From assembly GCA_023136715.1 (NCBI GenBank), contig JAGLQT010000049.1, positions 1 through 10,456 of the forward strand: 10,456 nucleotides of DNA. The letters run 5' to 3'. Source of the DNA: Gammaproteobacteria bacterium. GTDB lineage: Bacteria; Pseudomonadota; Gammaproteobacteria; SZUA-229. This document shows, piece by piece, positions 1 through 6,549 of the stretch (positions within the stretch are counted from its first letter, which is position 1; each line of letters starts with the position of its first letter). Made by a program: the position numbers and the translations under genes. The notes under the pieces are model-generated. The model did no database searches and had not been told where the DNA came from. It saw only the letters and a program-made list of their open reading frames with translations.

Positions 1-146
1 ACCCTAACTTTGCCGACTTAAGTCGGCAACGTCTGGAAAAATCAGGATATAACGTAAAATGGCATGAATACGCGATGCAGCACAATGTCTCTATGGAGGA
101 AATTCAGGATATTCGAGATTGGTTAATTCAGAATCTTGGAGCATAA
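1..146 (+). CDS. Carboxylesterase / phospholipase-type alpha/beta hydrolase, 3' end only
   Basis: The gene runs in from the left edge; codons begin at base 3 and the stop TAA is at 144-146, leaving 47 C-terminal residues. The visible tail has a helix-strand pattern (LEKSGYNVKWHEYAM) followed by QHNVSMEEI and a final amphipathic helix ending in WLIQNLGA. This matches the end of the bacterial carboxylesterase/acyl-protein thioesterase-like family (EstB/YpfH type), where the histidine after a Tyr-x-Met segment is the catalytic His of the Ser-Asp-His triad. Here that would be the His coded at 81-83. The nucleophile Ser and the Asp lie outside the window, so activity cannot be judged. Family members are cytosolic hydrolases of short-chain esters or acyl groups; the real substrate is unknown. 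The family call is fairly secure from the C-terminal signature, the precise function is not. Confidence 0.75.
   Translation, partial: PNFADLSRQRLEKSGYNVKWHEYAMQHNVSMEEIQDIRDWLIQNLGA
11..28. repeat. 18-bp perfect palindrome inside the esterase gene
   Basis: TGCCGACTTAAGTCGGCA reads identically on both strands with no spacer. It lies within codons of the partial esterase (around Ala-Asp-Leu-Ser-Arg), so it may simply reflect codon choice. It could form a stem in mRNA only with a loop opened from its centre. No function is claimed. Confidence 0.6.
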
Positions 147-170
147 ATTCTAAAGTTTTTCCCCATCACA

Positions 171-187
171 TGCTAATATCATTAGCA
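171..187. promoter_or_regulatory. Perfect inverted repeat TGCTAAT-ATC-ATTAGCA upstream of the small unknown gene
   Basis: Two perfect 7-base arms (171-177 and 181-187) flank a 3-base spacer in the 66-base gap between the esterase stop and the next gene. Size and symmetry suit an operator for a dimeric regulator. Alternatively it is an AT-rich terminator hairpin for the esterase: a run of six T lies at 195-200, but it is separated from the stem by seven bases, which is further than a standard intrinsic terminator. The repeat is seen directly; either role is inference. Confidence 0.4.
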
Positions 188-212
188 CATCGTCTTTTTT
201 GTGACCGTGTAT

Positions 213-569
213 ATGACAGATAAAAATATCACTTTAAGCTTGGGCATCAAACCCGCCGAGCCTCTCTGGAAAATCGCACCAACCCGCGATGAGGATGGTA
301 ATCGCGCTGGCGATCTGCTGATGATCATTCCCAAACTCAAAACCAGACCCAAACATCATATACAAAAAACCCTGTCTGAAATCGAAGCTGCACTCAATCA
401 GTTCAAACATCTAGTATTATTTGCCAATGTTGATATGAAACTAAATACCTTATGGGTTTCATTTAAGGCTGAACCCGGTATGTTTGCAGAAATCGCCGCC
501 GCTTTGCAGTTACATGTTCCCGAAGCCATGGTGGTTGGAGATATGTATAATCCACTCAATAATAAATAA
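213..569 (+). CDS. Small unrecognised protein, probable ferredoxin-like alpha/beta fold
   Basis: I do not recognise this family. With ATG at 213 it is 118 residues; a GTG at 201 would add MTVY, and neither start has a clear ribosome binding site, so ATG was preferred. There is no signal peptide or membrane segment, so it should be cytosolic. By eye the secondary structure alternates: strand (DLLMIIPKL), helix (HHIQKTLSEIEAALNQF), strand (HLVLFANVDM), strand (TLWVSFKAEPG), helix (MFAEIAAALQL), strand (AMVVGDMYN). That beta-alpha-beta-beta-alpha-beta order is typical of ferredoxin-like or ACT-like modules, but no ligand-binding motif is evident. It lies 27 bases upstream of the Hpt gene on the same strand and is probably co-transcribed with it, suggesting a link to signalling. 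The reading frame is convincing, the function unknown. Confidence 0.75.
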   Translation: MTDKNITLSLGIKPAEPLWKIAPTRDEDGNRAGDLLMIIPKLKTRPKHHIQKTLSEIEAALNQFKHLVLFANVDMKLNTLWVSFKAEPGMFAEIAAALQLHVPEAMVVGDMYNPLNNK

Positions 570-596
570 CCATCAATTAATAATTTCGAGTTTTTT

Positions 597-947
597 ATGT
601 CACAACACGCTTTAGATTTTAATGCCTACACAGAAATGAAAGAACTTATGGAAGAAGTGCTTCCTGAGCTACTCAAAACTTTTCTGGAATACATGCCCGA
701 ACAGCTCAACGACTTGAATAAAGCCATTAATGACAACAATGCTGATCTGCTTTTTGGCATTGCCCATCGCATGAAAAGCTCGAGCAACAGTTTAGGCGCT
801 CTGGGTCTGGCCAAAACCTGTGAAAGTATCGAAATGATTGGCCGATCAGGAAGCGCTGATGGGGCCAGGGAAATCAGCAGCCAACTGGAACAACAGCTCA
901 GTGAAGTACTGGAATTTTTTGAAACTGAATTGAAGGACCTGAGTTAA
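597..947 (+). CDS. Stand-alone Hpt (histidine phosphotransfer) domain protein
   Basis: A 116-residue all-helical protein consisting of one Hpt domain. The signature AHRMKSSSNSLGALGL (residues 56-71) matches the Hpt consensus HxxKxSSxxxGA, making His57 the phosphorylated residue; Lys60 and the following serines are the usual conserved positions. Hpt proteins shuttle phosphate between receiver domains of hybrid kinases and response regulators. No hybrid kinase or unpaired receiver is encoded in the window, so its partners must lie elsewhere. The nearby AlgZ/AlgR-type pair normally signals directly without an Hpt step, so the closeness may be coincidental. The start ATG at 597 has only a weak GAG seven bases upstream. 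Its stop is 24 bases from the argH stop on the opposite strand. Length is normal for a single-domain Hpt. Confidence 0.9.
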   Translation: MSQHALDFNAYTEMKELMEEVLPELLKTFLEYMPEQLNDLNKAINDNNADLLFGIAHRMKSSSNSLGALGLAKTCESIEMIGRSGSADGAREISSQLEQQLSEVLEFFETELKDLS

Positions 948-973
948 TATCAACTCAAGCCCAGGCCAGGGCT
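940..973. terminator. Two tandem small inverted repeats between convergent Hpt gene and argH
   Basis: TGAGTT (940-945) pairs with AACTCA (952-957) across a 6-base loop and includes the Hpt stop codon. AGCCC (958-962) pairs with GGGCT (969-973) across AGGCCA and touches the argH stop. Neither is followed by a strong T run on either strand; the best is TTTT near 980 on the + strand. They may give weak bidirectional termination or mRNA end protection. The dyads are seen, the role is inferred. Confidence 0.35.
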
Positions 974-2375
974 AAATTCGTTTTCCGGCTTCAATCACCG
1001 CTTTGCGTACCTGCTCAGGCGCGGTACCGCCAATGTGATTACGTGAGGCCACGGAACCTTCCAAGGTCAGCACATCAAACACATCTTCAGCGATCATTGC
1101 CGAAAAACCCTGCAATTCATCAAGACTGAGATCACTAAGATCCAGTTCTTTTTCCAGCGCAACCGCCACTGCACTACCCACTACCTCATGTGCATCACGG
1201 AAAGGCAAGCCTTTACGAACCAGGTAATCAGCCAGGTCAGTCGCAGTTGAAAAACCCTGTTTCGCCGCTGCGTACATATTCGCATGCTTGCATTCAATGG
1301 CCGGAATCATATCGGCAAAGGCGCGCAATGAACCCCGTACTGTATCCAGGGTATCAAATAGTGGCTCCTTATCTTCCTGATTATCCTTGTTATAAGCCAG
1401 CGGCTGGGATTTCATCAAAGTCAGCAAGCTGATCAAATTCCCATTCACCCGCCCTGTCTTACCTCTTACCAGCTCGGGTACATCTGGATTTTTCTTCTGC
1501 GGCATGATCGACGAACCAGTACAAAAACGATCCGGCAGATCGATAAAATTAAACTGTGCCGATGACCAGATCACCAGCTCTTCCGACATACGCGACAGAT
1601 GTGTCATCAACATCGCTGATGCCGCACAAAACTCGATGGCAAAATCACGATCACTGACGGCATCCAGCGAATTAGCCATGGGTCCGGTAAAACCCAGTTC
1701 TTTCGCAGAGAATTCTCTGTCGATAGGATAACTGGTTCCTGCCAGCGCCGCCGCGCCCAGTGGGCACATATTCATACGTTCACGGCAATCTTCATAACGT
1801 GAAACATCACGCGCGACCATTTCAAACCAGGCCAGCATATGGTGGCCAAAAGTCACCGGCTGCGCCACCTGCAAATGGGTAAAACCCGGCATGATGGTAT
1901 CGGCTTCCTTTTCCGCCAGACCCAGCAAACCCTGCTGCAATCTTTTTGCTTCATTAATAACGTGTTCGATTTGTTCGCGCAGATAAAGGCGAATATCGGT
2001 AGCCACCTGATCATTACGCGACCTGCCAGTATGCAGGCGTTTGCCGGCATCACCAATAATGGCAGTTAAACGCGCTTCAATATTCATGTGCACATCTTCA
2101 CGCGATACCGACCATTCGAACTCACCGGCCTCAATTTCCTGCTCAACCTGATCCAGACCTTTGAGAATCGCGGATAAATCATCATCAGACAATACCGCTA
2201 CTTTGTTCAGCATGCGAGCGTGCGCTCTTGAGCCAGCAATATCCTGCCGATACATTCTCTGATCAAATTCCACCGATGCGGTAAATGCTTCAACAAAGGC
2301 ATCCGTTTGTTCGCTAAATCTTCCGCCCCATGACTGATTTACTTTGGCTGTTTTTTTCTGATCTTTTGCGCTCAT
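972..2375 (-). CDS. argH: Argininosuccinate lyase
   Basis: ArgH cleaves argininosuccinate to arginine and fumarate, the last step of arginine biosynthesis, as a cytosolic homotetramer of the fumarase/aspartase superfamily. The 467-residue length is normal. Visible signatures are the N-terminal SWGGRF (15-20), HTGRSRNDQ (115-123), GFTHLQVAQP (164-173) with the catalytic His167, and the superfamily signature GSSIMPQKKNPD (287-298), which holds the catalytic serine loop. The C-terminal part has the usual GFSTATDLADYLV and NHIGGTAP segments. It opens with a lysine-rich extension (MSAKDQKKTAKVNQ) before the conserved core; ATG at 2375 is the only convenient start and lacks an obvious Shine-Dalgarno. 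It is divergent from the algZ-like gene, an arrangement shared with Pseudomonas. I saw no ArgR box upstream. It looks intact, and its base composition is richer in GC than its neighbours by eye. Confidence 0.98.
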   Translation of the reverse strand: MSAKDQKKTAKVNQSWGGRFSEQTDAFVEAFTASVEFDQRMYRQDIAGSRAHARMLNKVAVLSDDDLSAILKGLDQVEQEIEAGEFEWSVSREDVHMNIEARLTAIIGDAGKRLHTGRSRNDQVATDIRLYLREQIEHVINEAKRLQQGLLGLAEKEADTIMPGFTHLQVAQPVTFGHHMLAWFEMVARDVSRYEDCRERMNMCPLGAAALAGTSYPIDREFSAKELGFTGPMANSLDAVSDRDFAIEFCAASAMLMTHLSRMSEELVIWSSAQFNFIDLPDRFCTGSSIMPQKKNPDVPELVRGKTGRVNGNLISLLTLMKSQPLAYNKDNQEDKEPLFDTLDTVRGSLRAFADMIPAIECKHANMYAAAKQGFSTATDLADYLVRKGLPFRDAHEVVGSAVAVALEKELDLSDLSLDELQGFSAMIAEDVFDVLTLEGSVASRNHIGGTAPEQVRKAVIEAGKRI

Positions 2376-2404
2376 AATCTATAGTCTGCTTAATACGGTT
2401 TTTA

Positions 2405-2440
2405 CGGGTTATATTATTACCCGGATAATAGTGCCCGGGT
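2405..2440. promoter_or_regulatory. Repeated CGGGT/ACCCG elements in the argH-algZ divergent region
   Basis: CGGGT (2405-2409) and ACCCG (2419-2423) form an inverted repeat with a 9-base AT-only spacer. A further CGGGT (2436-2440) lies within GTGCCCGGGTGAC, itself a partial dyad around CCCGGG. The three GC-rich elements stand out in an AT-rich 183-base gap between the argH start and the likely algZ start. A regulator site is plausible, but the motif matches no operator I know. Confidence 0.3.
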
Positions 2441-2453
2441 GACTCATAATGCG

Positions 2454-2459
2454 ATTATA
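2454..2459 (-). promoter_or_regulatory. Possible -10 element for argH
   Basis: The minus strand reads TATAAT here, a perfect sigma-70 -10 hexamer, 78 bases upstream of the argH ATG. No good -35 lies at 16-18 bases; TTTAGC is the nearest weak candidate and is too close at 14 bases. If used, the CGGGT repeats at 2405-2440 would sit just downstream of the start point, where a repressor could act. This is a low-confidence visual call. Confidence 0.25.
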
Positions 2460-2558
2460 TCAGGGATGCCAGAGCTAAATCCGCCCACAGGCGCAACTTT
2501 CTGAATCAAGCAGGCTTTTCGCTTGCAATCTGCCAACGCTCAACTATCTCTATTATGT

Positions 2559-3617
2559 ATGAGTAATAATTTATCTTTTATCGATCTTGATCTTAGCGAC
2601 ACTGGGCTATTGCCCAATTTTTGTGACGTTAATGTAATATTTATGCTGGTTTTACTGGTTGAATTACTTGCACTTGTGCTGACATCAGCACCTGCTACCG
2701 TTAATTTCTGGGATCAACTGGCCTTTATTTCTATGTTGATGTTATGGATTGGCTTACTCAATGCCGCAGTACTTTGCCAGGCTCGCCGTTGGTTAAATTC
2801 CTTACCTACCCAAACCGGGGTTTTATTGAGCTTTATTTTAATGATGCTGGTCAGCTTATGCTTCAGCCTGATTGTTATCACCATTAATAATCAATTATTA
2901 CTCGATAGCCTTACCTCTCCACTGGGCGATTATTTTCTAATTCGCATTATGCTTATCAGTGCCGTTATCTATGCCGTGCTATTACGTTATTTCTACGTCC
3001 AGCAACAATGGAAAATACACATTCAAGCACAGTCAAAAGCTGAGATACAGGCTCTACGCGCTCGCATCCGCCCGCATTTTTTATTCAACAGCATGAATAC
3101 TATTGCCAGCCTTATTGCTTTTAGCCCAGAAAAAGCTGAAAAAGCCATTGTTGATTTATCTGATCTTTTTCGCGCCAGCTTGCGCGAACAAAATACCAAC
3201 ACACTTAATGATGAACTGACACTCACTAGAAGCTATCTTGATATCGAAACTTTACGTTTAGGCGAACGCCTGAACATCGACTGGAATGTTGATGAAAGTC
3301 TGGTTGAAACTGAAGTACCTGCCCTGTTTTTACAACCCCTGGTTGAAAATGCCATCTATCATGGTATTGAACCCTTAGCTGATGGCGGCACCATCTCAAT
3401 TTCTGCAAGGCGAAAACACCGAAAACTTGAACTCTGTGTCAGCAATCCTTTAGGTGACGGCTCCATATCAAAACATGAAAGTAATCACATGGCTCAGGAA
3501 AACATCCGTCAACGACTTACATTGGTATATGGTAATGATGCGTCTTTTATTATCAAAGGAGATGATAAAACTTACACTGTTGTTTTAGAAATACCACTGG
3601 AAACTCCAAGTATTTAG
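2559..3617 (+). CDS. algZ: LytS-type sensor histidine kinase, AlgZ/FimS-like
   Basis: A membrane sensor kinase of the His_kinase (LytS/YehU) family, expected to phosphorylate the regulator encoded next. From ATG at 2559 it is 352 residues; an in-frame TTG at 2523 would add 12, but ATG fits better with AlgZ-type N-termini, where LLPNFCDVNVIFMLVLLVELL resembles the family opening. Four hydrophobic segments follow within the first 145 residues, with little periplasmic sequence. The phosphoacceptor motif RIRPHFLFNSMNT places the His at residue 173 from this start. The N-box is LVENAIYHGIEP (262-273). The glycine-rich ATP-lid motifs are degenerate: VSNPLGDG and HMAQENIRQRL stand in for the usual GxGxGL stretch, as is known for AlgZ/FimS. 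It precedes algR-like by 63 bases on the same strand. Signal unknown. Confidence 0.9.
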   Translation: MSNNLSFIDLDLSDTGLLPNFCDVNVIFMLVLLVELLALVLTSAPATVNFWDQLAFISMLMLWIGLLNAAVLCQARRWLNSLPTQTGVLLSFILMMLVSLCFSLIVITINNQLLLDSLTSPLGDYFLIRIMLISAVIYAVLLRYFYVQQQWKIHIQAQSKAEIQALRARIRPHFLFNSMNTIASLIAFSPEKAEKAIVDLSDLFRASLREQNTNTLNDELTLTRSYLDIETLRLGERLNIDWNVDESLVETEVPALFLQPLVENAIYHGIEPLADGGTISISARRKHRKLELCVSNPLGDGSISKHESNHMAQENIRQRLTLVYGNDASFIIKGDDKTYTVVLEIPLETPSI

Positions 3618-3680
3618 TTCCATACTTTACCTATATTGCTTAGCCGTGTTATGCCACCTTCCATTTATGGATATATTGAT

Positions 3681-4427
3681 ATGAAAATTTTAATTGTTGA
3701 TGACGAACAGTTGGCAAGACAGCGTTTATTGCATATGCTGTCATCTTTAAATGAGCACACTATCGTTGGTCAAGCCTCCAATGGTGAGCAAGCACTGACC
3801 CTGGCTCAAAACCTTAAGCCTGACCTGGTGTTTATGGATATTAGAATGCCAGGCATGGATGGGCTGGAATCGGCGGCTTATATAAACCAGTTAGAAAACC
3901 CTCCCGCCATTGTTTTCACCACGGCCTTTAGTGAACACGCCCTCAGCGCTTTTGACACCAATGCAGTTGGCTACTTACTCAAGCCTATAAAGCAGGAGCA
4001 ACTTGATAATGCGATTCAATCAGCTAGTCGCTTAAATCGCGCTCAAATTACTCAACTTAAAAATAAAGAGAATCCGAATGCTCGCAGCAAAATCTGCGTA
4101 AAAATTCGTGGCACCTTAGAACTGGTTCCCATTGAAGATATTATTTATTTTAAAGCCGACCAAAAATATATAACGCTTCGTACTGAAGATCACGAATACC
4201 TGATCGAAGAATCACTGAAGGCTCTAGAAGCCGAGTTTGAAAATCGTTTTACACGTATACACAGAAATGCCCTGGTTGCTGAGCATTTTATTAATGGTCT
4301 GCAAAAAAATGATCTTGGGCATACCTGTCTAAGTTTCAAATATATCGACGACTTATTAGAAGTTAGTCGTCGTCACCTGCCCATGGTTAGAAAAATCCTT
4401 AAATCTACCAATAGTCAATCATCCTAA
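3681..4427 (+). CDS. algR: LytTR-family response regulator, AlgR-like
   Basis: A two-domain DNA-binding response regulator. ATG at 3681 gives MKILIVDDEQ and 248 residues, the length of Pseudomonas AlgR; an upstream TTG at 3636 would add 15 residues with no family resemblance. The receiver domain (1-120) has the acidic pair Asp7-Asp8, phosphoacceptor Asp53 in VFMDIRMPGMDG, Thr80/Thr81 and Lys101 in YLLKPI, so all phosphorylation residues are present. A short linker leads to a LytTR domain (about 137-240) with the typical DIIYFKADQKYITLRT and FTRIHRNALVA motifs. In Pseudomonas the protein controls alginate, twitching and virulence genes; its targets here are unknown, as no alginate gene is present. 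It is probably co-transcribed with the kinase before it and with hemD, which starts 32 bases after its stop. Confidence 0.95.
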   Translation: MKILIVDDEQLARQRLLHMLSSLNEHTIVGQASNGEQALTLAQNLKPDLVFMDIRMPGMDGLESAAYINQLENPPAIVFTTAFSEHALSAFDTNAVGYLLKPIKQEQLDNAIQSASRLNRAQITQLKNKENPNARSKICVKIRGTLELVPIEDIIYFKADQKYITLRTEDHEYLIEESLKALEAEFENRFTRIHRNALVAEHFINGLQKNDLGHTCLSFKYIDDLLEVSRRHLPMVRKILKSTNSQSS

Positions 4428-4459
4428 TATTTTATATTAGCTGACAAAAACAAACCTGA

Positions 4460-5215
4460 ATGAATTCCTGTCTCCCCCTACAAAATAAAACTATTTTAAT
4501 TACTCGACCAGAAGCCTTAGCTGGCCCATTGCTACAACGCATTAAAGAAGCAGGCGGCATCGCGCAACATTATCCAGTAATTCGCATTAGCAATATTGAG
4601 GAAACTGCAACTCTGCTTTCCATTATTAATAATTTATCTACTTTTGATATTGCTATCTTTATTAGCCCTACCGCAGTTCAAAAAACTTTGGAGAAAATAA
4701 ACCCTCTACCTAAACACCTCGTACTGGCTGTCATTGGTCGCAGCACAGAAAGCATGTTAAAAAAACAAGGCTACCAGGCTCAAATTATTCCTGATGACTT
4801 TAATTCTGAATCATTGCTTCAACAGCCCTCGCTTCAACAAGATAAAATTGTTGATAAATCGATTGTTATATTTCGCGGTGTTGGTGGCCGTGACTTACTC
4901 AGTAACACATTGACTCAACGCGGCGCAAAAGTCACTTATGCTGAAATCTATCGGCGTGAAAAAAACCCTCTAACTTCGCTCAATCACGAACAACTAAAGT
5001 CTCTTGATGCGCTGACAGTCACCAGCAATGAAGGCTTGCAAAATTTATTTGATCTCACCGATGATAAATCATGCCTTACTAAATTACCCATCATTGTTCC
5101 CGGTCATCGTGCACAGCAACTAGCAGAAAGTCTTGGTTTTAGTCATATTATTCAGGCCAGCAATGCCACCGATGATGCCTGCCTGGAATCACTGATCAAG
5201 CATTTTTCAGTATGA
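4460..5215 (+). CDS. hemD: Uroporphyrinogen-III synthase
   Basis: HemD closes and isomerises hydroxymethylbilane to uroporphyrinogen III, the branch-point tetrapyrrole for heme, siroheme and cobalamin. The 251-residue protein has the usual two-lobed layout: the N-terminal ILITRPEALA (12-21), FISPTAVQ (67-74), then FRGVGGRDLL (138-147), AEIYRR (161-166) and VTSNEGLQNL (187-196). It is a single-domain form, not a HemX or methyltransferase fusion. The first 10 residues precede the conserved TILITRP core, as is normal; ATG at 4460 lacks a clear ribosome binding site, so translation may depend on coupling to algR 32 bases upstream. In Pseudomonas-type clusters hemC precedes hemD, but there is no space for it here. 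hemY follows after 62 bases. Sequence divergence in this family is high, but the context supports the call. Confidence 0.93.
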   Translation: MNSCLPLQNKTILITRPEALAGPLLQRIKEAGGIAQHYPVIRISNIEETATLLSIINNLSTFDIAIFISPTAVQKTLEKINPLPKHLVLAVIGRSTESMLKKQGYQAQIIPDDFNSESLLQQPSLQQDKIVDKSIVIFRGVGGRDLLSNTLTQRGAKVTYAEIYRREKNPLTSLNHEQLKSLDALTVTSNEGLQNLFDLTDDKSCLTKLPIIVPGHRAQQLAESLGFSHIIQASNATDDACLESLIKHFSV

Positions 5216-5277
5216 TGCAATAACTGGCCATTTCTGAGATAATCAACAAACACTATCGTTCTTATGGATAATTAATT

Positions 5278-6549
5278 ATGGCTCGCTTCATCACGCTTAT
5301 CCTTATCATCATCGCTGCAGTCTCCAGCTTTTTTATGTATAAAGTTCAGGATGTCGGCTATCTTACTGCTGGCCTCGGTGATTACACATTTGAAACTACA
5401 TTACTGATGGCTGGAGGTGCCTTACTGCTAGGTATATTTGCTCTACTTCTTATATTTAAACTTGCCTCCTTGCTACATAAAATTATTCTTTTTTTTGGTG
5501 CCAGCCGCAAAGTACGTCTTCTTGAAAAGGCCCGTTCTGCACTTTCTCATGGATTGATTGATCTCGCCGAAGGTCGTTTTGCCGAAGCTGAAAAACTCTT
5601 GCTTAAACAGGTCAAGCACAGTGATAATTTATTACTGACTTATCTTTCCGCTGCTCGTGCCGCACAACAACAGGGAGAACATGAACGTCGCGATGATTAT
5701 TTACGTAAGGCTCATGAAGCTACACCCGCCGCTGAAATTGCCATTGGTCTAACCAAGGCCGAGCTTCAACTTGCTCATGGACAATACGAGCAGGCGCTGG
5801 CAAATTTAACACATCTCTATGAACTCGCACCCAAGCATGCTTATGTGCTCAAGTTACTGCTAAAAACTTATCGTCATCTTGCGGACTGGAAAAATATTCA
5901 AATCTTACTTATTGATGTTAAGAAGCCGCAACTATTATCCAAAGAAAAAATTCGTGATCTTGAGTTAGAAACATGGCGTGGCTTATTGAGTGATCAATCT
6001 CATTGCAAAGAGCTTAGCTCCCTGACCACCATCTGGTATAAATTACCCGATGCACTTAAATCTGATACTAAACTTGTCGAATATTATGCGCTTTTACTTT
6101 TAGATTTAAACGTTGTGAACCGAGCTGAACAGGTCTTACGTGACTACCTTAATTCAAACTGGTCTGAGTCGGCCGTCGTGCTTTATTCCGAACTGGATGT
6201 GGAAATTGATAATCTGGAACTAGAACAGGTTGAATCCTGGCTGCAGGAACATCAACATAATGCTTATCTTCTACTTGCCCTGGGTAAGCGCTGTCTTAGT
6301 AAGAAACTATGGGGTAAGGCTCGTCACCATTTAGAAGCAAGTCTTTCTATTCATGCCATGCCGGAAACATATTTAAAACTGGCAAAACTACTTGAACAAC
6401 ATATGGATGAGGCCCGGCTGGCACAAACTTATTACCAAAAAGGCCTGGAATGTTTAGCCGGAGAAAAACATCATGAAACTGAGACTGGCTTAGCTCATCA
6501 TAATAATGAAAAACCAGTCTTAAAAGTTATTCAATCAGAAGGTGTTTAA
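5278..6549 (+). CDS. hemY: HemY-like membrane-anchored TPR protein
   Basis: This is the proteobacterial HemY linked to heme synthesis, not the Bacillus protoporphyrinogen oxidase of the same name. The 423-residue protein has two N-terminal membrane helices (about 4-20 and 41-63) separated by DVGYLTAGLGDYTFETTL, the typical HemY_N pattern. A cytoplasmic helical part follows, with TPR-like repeats visible around 86-115, 150-200 and 323-355 (for example GQYEQALANLTHLYELAP). The C-terminal tail is hydrophilic and histidine-rich (HHETETGLAHHN near 397-408). The exact biochemical role is unsettled; proposals include scaffolding of heme enzymes. A weak GGA lies nine bases before ATG 5278. hemX, normally between hemD and hemY, is absent. 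The stop codon overlaps that of the convergent reductase gene. Confidence 0.9.
   Translation: MARFITLILIIIAAVSSFFMYKVQDVGYLTAGLGDYTFETTLLMAGGALLLGIFALLLIFKLASLLHKIILFFGASRKVRLLEKARSALSHGLIDLAEGRFAEAEKLLLKQVKHSDNLLLTYLSAARAAQQQGEHERRDDYLRKAHEATPAAEIAIGLTKAELQLAHGQYEQALANLTHLYELAPKHAYVLKLLLKTYRHLADWKNIQILLIDVKKPQLLSKEKIRDLELETWRGLLSDQSHCKELSSLTTIWYKLPDALKSDTKLVEYYALLLLDLNVVNRAEQVLRDYLNSNWSESAVVLYSELDVEIDNLELEQVESWLQEHQHNAYLLLALGKRCLSKKLWGKARHHLEASLSIHAMPETYLKLAKLLEQHMDEARLAQTYYQKGLECLAGEKHHETETGLAHHNNEKPVLKVIQSEGV

Noticed and set aside
11..28. 18-bp perfect palindrome as a possible recombination or regulator site
   Set aside because: It is inside conserved coding sequence with no second copy seen in the window, so coding chance is the simplest explanation; kept only as a repeat.
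1190..1432. Open frames on the + strand opposite argH (also 1504-1731 and 1839-2069)
   Set aside because: They are antisense shadows of the well-supported argH, with no family resemblance and no ribosome binding site.
2523..2558. TTG start extending the sensor kinase by 12 residues
   Set aside because: The added residues resemble no AlgZ N-terminus and lack a ribosome binding site; ATG at 2559 is simpler.
3636..3680. TTG start extending the response regulator by 15 residues
   Set aside because: Receiver domains begin at MKILIVDDE; the ATG at 3681 gives the exact AlgR length of 248.
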